From positions 248,001-312,000 of the forward strand of contig CM075101.1 of assembly GCA_037576195.1 (NCBI GenBank): DNA of 64,000 bases, read 5' to 3'. The position numbers and the translations under genes are program-made. The stretch is from Phytoseiulus persimilis. Its lineage: Eukaryota > Arthropoda > Arachnida > Mesostigmata > Phytoseiidae. Below, piece after piece: positions 23,141 through 35,104 of the stretch. The notes beneath the pieces were generated by a model. That model searched no databases, was not told the DNA's origin, and saw only the letters and a program-made list of their open reading frames with translations. Each line of letters opens with the position of its first letter. The first letter of the stretch is position 1.

Positions 23141-26100
23141 GATCTGATCCAGGGAGAACGCTTGCCGACAGCTCGAAAAAAAAAATCGAACGTCGAACGC
23201 ACTCCCTAACCGAGCTATCGATGCAAGCTCCACTCGAGCGGTTCGTGAAGTATACAGGGTGATCATCGTAGGTCTGGATCGTTATCAGTCTCTCTCATCT
23301 TGCTCATAACTAAGTAAAAATTATCCGATTCTGGATTTTTTTTTCGATTCTCGTGAATCGGCTCAAATACGTCTTCTTTATTTTAAAAAAAAAAACTGAT
23401 CGACAGAAATCAACCAATCGAATTCGGAAGTGCCAAGGTCGTCGCAGGACTGAAGGCTGCTCAAACGCCCGACAACCCCACATTTCTAGCTCAGGATCTG
23501 TGAGGAGGACGAACGCTCGTTTCAACCTTGACGTCAAGAGCTGACCTCTTGACAGAGCGCGCCCTCGATGCATACGCCCCTTATCTCCTCATGGAAGCCA
23601 AATTCGGAAGAAAGGCGGAAAGTTATTAGATTGGTCCGAGCTACGCAGCTTTGGGTAGTAGTTACGGCAGCTCCCGCTCAACATGACGCAGATAACCCTA
23701 GGCACAGGAGCGCGCAAATACCTCCGAAAAAGAGAAGGGAAATATGAGGTATCGGCCGACGACCAAGCGATACAAACCTATGTCACCGGTCATCACAGAG
23801 TCACGGTTCTCTGATTTCATGTGCTTTCGAATTGAGTCATTTCCGAGAACGGCGAGAATTGCATGCTCCCAGTACTGGAAATTGATTTGAACGTGGACAA
23901 GAGTGTAGCGGCCGCGCAGATCGTAGAGATTACCTTCGTTCTCCCCGAATTCACCCGAGTTTCGTCCTTGGAGCCCGTGCTCACTCCATTCCTGCCAGTT
24001 TGCTGTTTCACCACCGTCTCATAATCCGAGCAGAGGAAAGTCTTTCTTGTTCACGAGGTTTCACGCGGAAGCTGAACCTTCGTTGAACGTTCTCCCATCG
24101 CAACCTGGCACGCTGCTCTCTCACGAGTCGGACTGTCTATGGACGGATATAAAACATCTCATTGGGTAGCACTCGGCATTCTCTTCAATCGAACTCTACT
24201 GGTAGTGATCTTCCGATTCGTGGTGCCGGGAGACACAGGATATTCCCGGATCCTGGCTTAAAACGAACTCATGATGCTCATGGGTTTTTCTGCGTTCGTT
24301 CCAAGCTCCATCGTCCATGGGCTTGACGGAGTGACTCTTGTGTCATCGTCGGAACGTTCACCTCTTCGAAAACATAACGCCTCCGTTGCTGGTTTAATTT
24401 ATTGAGCTCTCAACTCATTGCTGGCGAGCACATCCATCCAATCCATCGGCTGCGTCCCCTCTATCTTTCCTTTCACAGATTTTTCGTTCCGTCGGGCTCA
24501 AGAAAAGAACATTTCTCCTTTCTACTTCGACTACTTTGGCGTGGCGAATTCGACTCGATCGGCGCCCGCTCTCCCTCCTCATCACCACATCTATCACCTT
24601 CATCGACGTCCTCACTGTCTTCACATCAGTAGAGTCGCAGCCGCCGCGTCTGCTGCCCGAGCCGCCGTCCGACCTGACGCCGAAGCTTTGACTGTCGGCC
24701 GTTTTCGTCACACGCACTGACGAAATTAGCATTATCCTATTTGTCATCTTCGTGAAATCCGCGCTGAAAACCACAACAGAAGCTTAATCTCAGATTCGGC
24801 AGCTTCACGACTTCAGATGAGGGCGGTCTCCCTGAAATTACCAATCACCCAACGGCAGTCAAGCGTTCACAACACTCCACAACGCGATCAGCCGAGAGAG
24901 GCGAGTCGTTTCGGGAGCCTAGACGGACGGAACGACTCGTCATTGTCTCCCTTTCTAGAAGCTGGGAGCAGTTATCCTCGAAACGCGACGAGGGACATGC
25001 TGGCTCGCACTCGAACTTCGTCAGGAGCTTCCGGTGGAAAACAGCCTCACCAATCGCTGGCCCGGTTACCGGAATTCTTCTATTCTGTTCTATGCTGCTG
25101 GCACTCTAATGTGTTCCCCGCATCGAACCGCAAGGAAACGTCCCGACAGCTGAAAGTCGCGAGTTGCCCCATGCCACAGGAGCAAATCACGCGTTAAGAT
25201 GATGTTGTTCGACTATTCGACACTGCAAAGATCTCCTCTACATCGCTCCGCCTCAGATTTTGCTTCGGCTCCGCTAACGATGTACTGGGAAGCTCATGTT
25301 GAAGCGGAGTAAGTGCGATCGGCAATAGATGGAATATTTCAGCGGATCACAGCGGAGGTGTCTTCGTTAAGTTTTTCACGCGAAACGAGGCCAAATTTCT
25401 GCCGAATCAGATTTTCTTTGGATTCACGACACCGAGCCCCGTGCATTTGAGTCGTCATGGAGAGGAATGGACTGGCCTCCCTGAAAACAAAGTGATCGAT
25501 TTCCGAGAATTACACATATGATTCGACGGGAATCCCTGAATCGGACGATATGAAAATTCTGATTTCACTTCCGCCATGACTTAACCTTCTCGAAGAAGGC
25601 GCCATGTAAACGAAGTCATGCAACTGTGAATGAGTCTACTCTTGACCGTTTCCCCCGCGAACTTAGAGTTTCGTTGAGAGTCGTTGACCCCGTGCCGAAT
25701 CGAGTTCTTAGCGGGACCGACGAAATCTCGCACAATACGGGCGCATCTTCCGACTGCCTGATTAGCGATGAATCGTTGGGATGCTGAACCGAAGGGCCCT
25801 GGACACGATGAATTTGGTGTCACGAGCTGGCAACTGGGTGGTTCGAATCAGGAGAAGAGCACGGCGAACCGAGGTGCTCAGGGCGCTCTCCTGTTTCGAT
25901 CCTGTATACTGGAGTTTCAGCTCGGACTCGAGTATCGGCCGGTATCTCCTCGACTTCTGCCCGCCCGACCGCCTCTGATTCTTTGCCGTAGAGGCCCCGG
26001 TTTTCCTAGTTGACTCCGGGAGCCGACCAAACGCAGAAGCTTGTCCTACGTGTTCTCGTTCGGGGGGATGCTGCAGTCTCCGCCCACTCTTTTAACGTGA

Positions 26101-26400
26101 AATGCTGTGCTCCGATTTGGATGCGCCTGGTGGCTTGCTCGAGGGAACCGGGGGTCACCTCTTTGGAGCGATAGGTTGATCACTCCGCCCAAAGATTGCG
26201 GCCCTCGTTGCCCAGATCGCTCAACTTTCGAATCTTGACTGTGAATTTCGTCATCGTTGAGTATCCAGATGATGTCATTAAGCGAATCGCCCAGTGAGGT
26301 GTTGTGCGATTGCGTCGTGTATCCATCTCAAAAAGTTGGCTCACAGTGGGAATCTCAATGCTGCCCCGACATCGAAGGGAGCGCTACCTGGCGGGTGCCC
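23141..26400. other. Intergenic stretch upstream of the secreted-protein gene
   Basis: I see no supportable gene. A TACAGGGTG string at 23253 resembles the end of some DNA transposons, but no partner end was found. T-rich and A-rich runs occur at about 23335-23395. The right part probably contains the promoter of the gene that starts at 26749. Confidence 0.5.
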
Positions 26401-26523
26401 CCCCAATCAGGAGAGAGCCATGAGTGCAGAACGTGCGCATGCGCTGAGCGACTTCGAGTGCGCAGTGACCGAAAATCAGCGGCCCTGCTCCGAGAAGTGG
26501 AAATCACCGCCCAGAAACTAGAG
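26401..26523 (+). other. Candidate 5' untranslated exon of the PLA2-like secreted-protein gene
   Basis: A strong CTAGAG|GTGAGT donor at 26523/26524 is followed 215 bp later by a GTTTCAG acceptor ending at 26738. The exon that opens at 26739 carries the start codon 10 bp in. This is the simplest explanation of the donor. The 5' boundary of the exon is not visible, so the start given is arbitrary. Confidence 0.4.
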
Positions 26524-26748
26524 GTGAGTTGATCTCCGGATCTGGACAACGCAATCGAATGACCAACTTCCTCTCAAGCGGGAGGAGCATGATGAACTTC
26601 TAGTCACCTTTTACGGTTGCCGTGGATTTGGCAACCATTGTCGGTGCCCATGGGCGGATGGGTCTAAGCCTTATTCATTGATAGCTTCTCGAAGCCGAGC
26701 GATGGCCCACAAAGAGTCAAGCAGAAAGTCAGTTTCAGCGTCCTCGAT

Positions 26749-28715
26749 ATGAAACGTTTCACGATCTTGACCGTCGCCGTCATCTCGGTAACATTCGCTT
26801 TGGACTTGGAAAGCGTCCAGAAGAACTCCCAAAGACACTATGAGTACCCTTCACCTGCGATGGAGAAGAGGAAAATACAGAGCCCGACCTACGCTGACGT
26901 CTACAAGGATTACAAAGCGGACCCGCTAGCGTCACGGCCATCGGATGCTCAGCAGTATTATCGGTATGAATGGCTGAGGAATGACTGAATAGACTGGCAA
27001 CGAGCGGTCGAGCACCCACTCGCTCGATCCGGGACAGGAGCGATGAACTTCCCTCGTCGACCAGAGTCTCGAACGCCCCCGTTTTTTTTTCTCCCTCAGG
27101 AGGGTGCAGGAGTTATTGGCCAACATCGTTTCTCAGAAAAACAGAGCCGACCCCGGTTGGCTCGAGAATCTTCGCCAACGCGAAATGAGCCTGCGGCAGC
27201 TGAGCGACATCAGACCCCCCTACGACCAAGGTGATCTGAGACGTACATCGCGTGAGCTTGTTCGGCGCCGAGTTCGACGCTGATAGTTTTCTGGGTGCCA
27301 AAGCCTTATTCGATTGTAGACGATTTTCCAGCGTACAGCCAAATGCCGCAAGAAGATTCTTACCGTTGGGCGTCGCCGCTGTCCCAAGTGATAAGGCCAC
27401 CAGTGGCGGACAAGCACCAAGCCGCCTTTCGAAGTCACAAGCAGTTCCCTTACTCTAACAGGGTAAGCTTCTGCGAGAAGACGCGTCCACGTCCAAAAGC
27501 TGCGGAGCGTCATGGCCTGCCCCACGATACATTCCTCTGATATTCCAGGTGCCGCAGGAGGAAATGATGAGGAAACGGTCCGTCGGGAGCGATGTCGACG
27601 GTCAGGCGAAAGGACCCGGCAGCGTTCTCAAAAATGAGGTTGTGTGCTTCGCACGGGACGCTGTTTCTCTAGCAGATTTTACGGTCGCAGTTCTCTGTTC
27701 TGAAAGAAGTGGTTTCCATTCCAGAAGAGAGACGACACGAAACCCGGCGATTCCGAGCACGCCAATGCGACGAACGGCAACAAGAAGATGTCGCCGGATC
27801 AGTTCAAGCACTGGCTGACAGATGAGTACTACAGGAACATGGCGATGAGCTTCGCAACGATGCGGAAAAAGCGCAGTATCCTAGAGCCGAGTGTCAGTGA
27901 GGTTTCGTCTCCCTCTCGTGAAGAAGAGCTCGCGTTCGAGAAACTTCGACTCATGGAAGGAAGCCTCCTGCAGGACGCTATTCGAGACATGATCCATGTG
28001 AGGAATGTTCGAGCGCGCTCCGCTTAACATCACTAGACTCTCGCTGACTTGAACGATTTCGGGCTCCTCCAGCTTGACAATAGTTGCTTTTCCTTATCAG
28101 GGAAGCGATCCAGAGCGTCACGGGACGAAGAAGAAGCCGCGGGTTTCGGGCAAACCTGACGTAGCTCAAGACATTGAATCTCTGAAGCGCATTCTCCAGA
28201 GCCTGCTCGTGGACACCCAGAAGCTCAAAGCAATCAATGAGGCCGAGATCATGGCTTCACTGAAAGACGTCGGTAGAGACATCGACCCCGTCCGGGAAGA
28301 AGAGCCGGCGGAATGCCCCGAGTTGCGGCTGCTGATGAATGATTGCTCTGCCTTGCGCGGGATGTTCCCGCCTGATCCTGTGCAGGGGCAGTTCGTCGCC
28401 TCATGCAACTGGCATGAAGTTTGTTACTCATGCGTAAGTAGAACAGCGATTGAATGGGACGAGTCCGTGAACTGAGAGCGCGCGTCTGAACCACGTCTTC
28501 GGTTTCAGGGTGCCCAACACGGGATCTCGGCAGATCAGTGCGATAAATCGTTCCTGCTAGATCTGAAATTCCTCTGCGCGCGGCTCGGATCGTGCAATCC
28601 CAATTTGACCGGTTTGCTCTTGGCCCCACTGCATAAGAAGCGCATGTTCATTCAACAGAGTATCCTGCCCATTTGCGAGCGACCGTGCGTGGTGAATTTC
28701 CTCGCACGAATTTAG
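26749..28715 (+). CDS. Secreted precursor protein with C-terminal phospholipase-A2-like cysteine motif
   Basis: The seven exons are 26749-26963, 27100-27230, 27287-27462, 27549-27638, 27725-27997, 28101-28433 and 28509-28715. All junctions are GT-AG with matching phases (2, 1, then 0), giving 474 residues. It begins with the signal peptide MKRFTILTVAVISVTFA. The middle is charged and rich in basic pairs (EKRK, RKR, EKRDD, RKKR), the kind of sites prohormone convertases cut. A region around RADPGWLENLRQREMSLRQL is compact and may be conserved. The C-terminal part carries SCNWHEVCYSCG followed by a GIS-x-DQCD block and further cysteines, matching the Ca-loop/active-site helix pattern C-x-x-H-D-x-C of secreted PLA2-like proteins. 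The catalytic histidine is kept but the following Asp is Glu, so activity is doubtful. It could be a neurosecretory precursor or an inactive PLA2-like ligand. The splice structure is strong; the function is uncertain. Confidence 0.8.
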
Positions 28716-31285
28716 GAGACTCGTCCATATTCCTTCATCGCCGCCGCTCGGGAATAATCCAACATGTACACCGTCTCGCGGAACATTCACGGTTGCGATT
28801 CGACAACGGATGGGAAGTCGCCGGAACACGATGACGGCCACGAGGTCTCTTTCGTATAACATCTCCAGAACCGAAATGTCTTTCGAGGACTTGTCATTAG
28901 CGTCCTCATAATAGTTGTTCAGTGTTTGAAGCTCTGAGAAGCTCTCCGTTGATTTAGTGTCATTTGGAATAACCAACGTGACTGCGGAAGTACGAGTTTC
29001 ATAGCTTCAGCCCGAGCTCTGGAGCTCCTTGGAAGCAGCAGCAGCAGTTGACGCAGGCGCGTTCCAGAACGGAAATTTCGTTATCGTACACACAGTAGTA
29101 GTGGGTGCGACGACAGATTCGGCCGATCGTTCGGGAGCTCTGCGGCGGGCTATTCCGGTCTGCCCGTGGCGATTGTTACTCTTCTTCCCACTTATATAAG
29201 AATAATGATGTATTCTGTAGCTGGTATCCTAGAGATGTTCATTGAAACCGTTCGAGCTGAGGATAAAAGCCGGGAAAAAAAATATGAAAAAACACGTGCT
29301 TCGTGAGCTGCGTCAACTCGCTCGAGTCAACGGAGCTCCCCTGGAAGGCGACAGATCAGAAGTGGCGGCCTTTTCTGGAGACGGCATATTGCGCCACGGA
29401 TCCGTGTATCCTATGTGTATCCTATTTAAGAATCGGCGCGGAGGAGCGCGACTCTTCCGCTCCGAACCTGATTGCACTCACTTTAAGCAAGACACGAGCG
29501 TGATCTTGTCCGATCGCGCGACTGGAGTTTGACGCCAACCTGTTCGGATGTGGCCGGGATGAAGCCTCCCGAAACAAGTGTTTGTCTGTTAGACGGATGA
29601 ATGGCAGAAAAGCCTTGTTGATTCATAGCCGAACCAGCGATGGAAATCATGTTCGAAACCGCCATGATCGTTCTCTACGTGATGCGCTGGTAGCTGTTCC
29701 CAGTTTTTTCGACGATTATTTGTCGCGCCCGGAGAATTCGCGAAGATGCGTGCTCGCTTTTCGCATGCATCAATCCGATAACGGACCTGGAGCGGAGTTG
29801 AGGAATAAATTGACGTTTGACCATGATCTTGACGTAGGGACTGATTTCTCGGATCGCTGCGAGCATCAGGGTTCTCCGCGATGCTCACCAGGACTCAACC
29901 GCATACGTGAGAGCACTCCAGCAGGCCGTTGTGACGGTGAGTGGACCTATGTGCGGAACAGGCACATCGAGTTTGCTAAACAAAAAGGGGTCTCGATCCG
30001 GTCTGGTTCGATCCTGGTGCGTGCGTGACGCTCTCGGCGAGAGCCTGTTCTCAATCATTGAGTCAGATGCTCCCGACCTCATGATGTTGAGGTCACGAGT
30101 CGCATTGCGCTCAACAGCGGCCCGCGAGGGGACCGCTGCCGGGAGTCCGACCACCGAGCGATGAGCGAACGTGTGACTCAGTTGGCTCCCTCCTGAGTCA
30201 GCGCTCGCAGGTCCCTCTCCCCCGGTAACTTCGAGCTAGGAGGAGGTGAACAACCCTCGCTCTCCGTATCGGCCACTGTACACAGCAATGGCGGCCATCG
30301 TTTGAGCTCCTGAAGCGAAGCTATTCTCCGGAGTGATGAGCAGCACAGTTTACATCGAGAACGCGGAAATCTGCTGAGCGCGCGGAGTTGAGGGCTGAGG
30401 AATCGGGCCAGGAGAAACCGAATGTGCATCGGAGGCCGTCCAGGTGGATCCAAAGCTCAGCTTCGGTCCGTACGACTGGTGTTCGGTTCGTGATACCGAC
30501 ACGAAGGGAGACCTCTTGGATGGAAACTTCTGTGAACTGGTTGGTGACATGCAACTTCAATAGAGTGCGATATAGTATCCCATGCACAACGGGTGCCGCC
30601 GTAGCTTTTAGAGCAGAACCACGAGCGGGTGAGAGTCGCAGAGCCCTTAGAGAGCTTCATACGCGGCCGCAGAGCGTCTCGAGAACGAGTGTCACGCTGG
30701 CAATCTACGCGAGGCTCCCACGTCCAGTACTTGGAGTGAGGGGGCCTTTCCGGTCGAGAGTGAGACGCCCATCCGCGACAAATTTTTGGCTAGTCCGGCA
30801 TCCATAACACGTAGTTGACCCGGAGAGATTCAAAGGAAACAGCAGATGTTCCTCTGGGCTGGTCTGAGAGTCAGGTGATTCTAAGCCGGAATACTCGGTA
30901 TCAAATCTGCCTTTTCGGAGATTCGCTCTGGATCGAATGGTATCGGAGTCATCCAACAGGGCCATTGTGCGTCGTAGAATCGTCCCTGGCCGCAGAGTCC
31001 GGAAATATATCTCCCTTACATGTTGGAAGGTTCATCCCGTGAGAAGAACTGTTGGTGGACGACATAGGGATGGCGTCAACTTAAGCGAAAGATCGTTTTC
31101 ATGGCCGGATAGAACGAGAAAATGTGCCACTAGATAACTTCACGTACATGTTAGATTGTTCCGGAACCGAGAGGAGCTCCCACGGCTCTCGCTGATCGAG
31201 AACATCAGTTCTCAATGGATGATTCAACTGCTCGGACAGTTTGCCGCGAGATTGAGAAGCTTTAACGTGATTCTCTCTTCCGCAG
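28716..31285. other. Intergenic stretch, probably with the 5' part of the Kelch gene
   Basis: The first coding exon(s) of the Kelch gene must lie here or further upstream and must end in phase 1. A donor G|GTGAGT at 29935 would give the right phase, but the frame leading into it has no recognisable content, so I do not call it. A TATATAAG string near 29192 could be a TATA element. No other gene is supported. Confidence 0.45.
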
Positions 31286-34200
31286 AAAACATGTGGTCGG
31301 TAGTTCAGCTGGGTGGTGGAGAAAGTGAGAAACCTCCCAGAGGCCGCAACTCTGTGCCAACCAGTAGGAGCAAACATGCGATGTGCGTGGGACAGGATGG
31401 ATTCTTCTACATGCTTGGTGGGAAAAGTGCCAATCTGCCCATGAAAGATTTATGGCGCTTCGATCCAGGTACGGTCGAATGGCAATCGTCAGGGATTGCT
31501 TAGGATCATCGGAGAATTTCAAGATTACCACTCGCCTGTGATCGTCTGGAGTCTATTGCTCCCCGAACGTTTTCAATAACTCATTCACCGTTCACAGTAA
31601 AAAACCAGTGGGCTGAGGTCCAAGCGAAAGGAGGAACGGCGCCCCCGTCGCTTCAGGAGCATACGGTCGTTTCATGGAAGAGCAAGCTCTACGTGTTCGG
31701 GGGCGAGATAGGTTTCGCTTCAACCGGGGAAACTCCGTTGTGGCTTTTCGATATCTGTGGGTTGAGCTTTCACTTATGAAGCGATATTTCGCCATCGATG
31801 GGCAACACAGCCAATTCCAAAAACGTCGTCTTACCTTTCAGTGGGCGGCGTTTGGAGGAAACACAGTGCTCAAGGACCACAGCCCTCCGGCCGGCGAGGT
31901 CACTCGAGTGTCGTGTACAATGGCGCGATGCATCTCTACGGGGGCTATCAGGATCTCAAAGGGTCTTCCTCGGAACTCTGGAGCTTCCATTTCGGTTTGT
32001 GACTGACTCTCGCAAAACTATCCTCGATCCTTCTACGGTGATGGTCGCTGATTAAGAGACTTTTCATGAACGCAGATACCGAGACGTGGCAGTTGGTTTC
32101 GTCGAAAGTCAAAGGGTCTTGCGGAGAAGTTCCGCCGGCGCGTCATAACCACTCCGCGGTGGTGCATGATGGAGCGATGTGGGTGTATGGTGGAATGACT
32201 GATCTGCGAGAGAGGAACGACTTCTGGCGCTACGATTTCGGTGAGAACCGCTTTTCCTCAGACTCTGAGCCTATCGATGTTTGAAATTTCACGGCACCGA
32301 GAACATCCCACAGTTAACCAACATTGGAACAAGATCAAAATGCCGAAAGGAACCGGCCCGCGTGAATTGCACAGCCACGCCGCGGTGTTCGCCAACCAGT
32401 GCATGTGGATTTTCGGCGGAGAAAAGTCCGGAAAGCCTAGCAACGATTTATGGAGATACCATTTCGGTGAGCGTGAGTGAGGGTGCAGATGATTCGAGTT
32501 CGCATGGGGTGTGGCAGTGAAGCAATAGGTGAGAGTGAGCCATACAGTTATGGAATATTCGCCAGCTCAGGGCGATTGAGCGGGTACATCTCGGAAGCAC
32601 TTCCGGGACGCCGATGTGCTGCTCAGCCAGAATCAGTTTCGACGACCCTCGTCATTTCTTCGTGTCTCAGCTTTAGTCCGAGAGATGACTCATTTGTGTC
32701 GCAGAAAGGACCGTTACGAAGCCAGTGGCCGCTCCATGACCGATCGGTTCCGATTTCTTATCCTGATAATTTCTTCATCCATGATCAGCTTCCGACGCCT
32801 GGGACAAGATCCAAGCGGAAGGGGTGCTCCCGAACCCTCGCTGTCGTCACGTTGCCCTGGCAAACCCAGAGCTACACAAATGGGCTGACAAAGTCATTGA
32901 TGACATGGTGGGATCGAAAGTCGCGCGTTTGCCGCCGAAATCGCAATCAATGGTGAGCGGTCTTCCACCCTTGAGCACGACGATATGGGACAATGTGTGG
33001 GAAATTCGTATCGTATCGGAACTCGGTTTCTGATTACAGATGACGTTCGGAGATCGCGGGCGAGCCAGCTTCAAAATTCATCCCATGAGCAGACTGAGTC
33101 TGATGGGGTGTTCCACTGTACGCAACGCTCATTCTGACGAAGACGACGATTCCATCGATGCTGTCAAAGCTTACTTGGCAGCATATAATGCGTCCAACAA
33201 TAAGTGAGTCTTCCCAACGTTTGTGCAATGTCAGACCTTGATTGTTGCGCTGCTCGAACGACGGATGGTTGACGTCTCTGAGTTTCGCCCCCCTCCCCCC
33301 GCCGTTTCCGACAGGTCGCTGAAAGATAGACTCTCGAAGTCGAGGTTAGTTCGAAGCATATCGTCCGGAAATTACAACATCACGAGCGCGAGTCGCCAGA
33401 GAGAAGAACTCGAGCGTCTGCTCGAGGAATCTCGTCACAACACGCCTCAGATACAGCACAAAGAGAAGCACAGAGGCAGGATCATGCAGAAAAGTTCAAG
33501 TTCGGAGGCTGTGCTCGAGTCCGATAGCGAAACCAACACCCCCGTGCACATGAGGCGTGACCACAGCTGCGGAGACAGCGATATCATGAACGCCACCGTC
33601 ACTCGACAGCACAGAACACGGCCCTTCAGTGAAATCATAGCAGCTTCGCACCAGATAGAAGTCTTACAACAACGTGAACAGGTCAGTGTCCCTGTAGTTC
33701 GGCAACCACGAAAAAAAAATCTATGACGCATGGAATCAACTCCATTCAATCGAAGTGGATGATTCGGACCGGTTTATTCAGATGAATTCTGAGCGGTCAA
33801 CGAGATTTTTGTTTCCTCGATGCAGGCTTTACCGTTGCGACTTTCTCCACCGCCCGCGAACTCGCGCCCTTCACGTCGTATGCACGCCTCCAAGAGCATG
33901 AACTTCCCGCACAAGGAATCGAACAGCATACTGCATAAAGCAGGTTTCTGTTCTTCCGCGTGCCACTGCTCGCCGCGGATCGTCGACAACCAGATGACGG
34001 CTCTCGGAGGCGACAGTGGTCTGTGTGATCGTTCCGAGAGTTCTGAATGCTCAGAGCCGGACTTGATGGGCTTCTCGAATACAGCCCAAACAACACAATA
34101 CGGACCTCTTACGCACATCTCTGATCTCGAGTCTTCAGACACTGATGGTGAATCCGGTGTCGTCATAAGCCGCCGTAAAGAAGATTTGCTCGTTGAGTTA

Positions 34201-35104
34201 CGGAAGAACACTACTCCTCTGTCCAGGAGCACGGCCAACGAGTTGGAGAGGATTAGATCGAATCGATTTACGTCGTTTTCCACTTTGTCCGAACTCACGA
34301 ACATGGTATCACAAGGTGAGTGAGAGCTCTTGTGGCATTGCATCATCCCCCGGCGAACCGGTATCGTTCTTTCCGTGACCGATCGATAAACCGACTGATT
34401 CCTTCCCGACTGATTCCCCAGGCCGATCTCGGATGCCCCACAGCGTTTCTCATTGCTCAGGATATTATTCATTCGTCGAGGACGACCCCGACTTCCAGAG
34501 AGACATCGCTGCGTTCCTACGCAACGGCCCCATGAGCAACTCAGAGCAAGCCAGTCACGAACTCGTGGAGTTGAGCACTTTCTCTGACGCCGCTCAACCG
34601 GGCATCAAAGCCCTAAAAGATCGAGCAAAAAGTTGGGAGCGAGCCTCGCAGCGGGCAACCGACGAGCCCCGCGAGAATTTCGCGACGGCGACGACGAGGC
34701 TCCGCGGGGTTCCTGCGAGAGCGATTCAGGTTATCAAGGAGGAGTCCGTACAAGGTTCCCCCATCAGAATCTCTTCCGAATCCTGGAGTCTCCACAACGA
34801 CGGAGAAGAAGACGATGTCGATGACGACGATGTCGATGACGACGACGACGCTGAGAGCGATACCACCACAGAGACCGATAGTCAGACAGCCGATAGTCCG
34901 AACCCACGCAGCTATCCTTCCAACTCTAACAGGAGCTGTCAGCATAGCCCTTCCTACCAGGCGCAAGGACGCTATTCGCCCGCGTCGAGCAACAAGTTCC
35001 AAGTTCATAACTGGCAACTCTGCCTTTATGTGTTCGGCGGGCAGGAGGCGTCCACGCCCGGAATGTATAGATCACCCATGACTGTGTGGCAGCTTTACGT
35101 CTGA
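31286..35104 (+). CDS. Kelch beta-propeller protein with long disordered insertion, 5' end missing
   Basis: The ten exons are 31286-31468, 31598-31756, 31842-31994, 32076-32240, 32314-32466, 32789-32952, 33040-33203, 33315-33681, 33826-34315 and 34422-35104. Every junction is GT-AG in matching phase, giving 892 residues to the TGA. Exons 1-5 each encode one Kelch blade (motifs MLGGK, VFGGE, LYGGY, VYGGM and IFGGE, each followed by a closing L/FW-x-F/Y strand). Exon 6 begins a sixth blade (WDKIQAEG, then PNPRCRHVALANP) but is then followed by about 550 mostly disordered, serine- and charge-rich residues, including an Asp run around 34812-34855. The C-terminus supplies a GG doublet (WQLCLYVFGGQ) and a final VWQLYV strand, so blade 6 appears to close there. 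Kelch propellers bind proteins; no BTB, F-box or catalytic domain is present in this part. The start exon is not identified. I do not recognise the exact orthologue. Confidence 0.9.

Noticed and set aside
25781-25860. GGTTCGAATC string, considered as the T-loop of a tRNA gene
   Set aside because: No acceptor stem, anticodon arm or upstream A-box could be fitted around it.
29582-29935. Frame ending at a GTGAGT donor in phase 1, considered as the first exon of the Kelch gene
   Set aside because: The phase fits, but the encoded sequence has no Kelch or other signature and the intervening intron would be about 1.35 kb, unlike the other introns of the gene. It was left uncalled.
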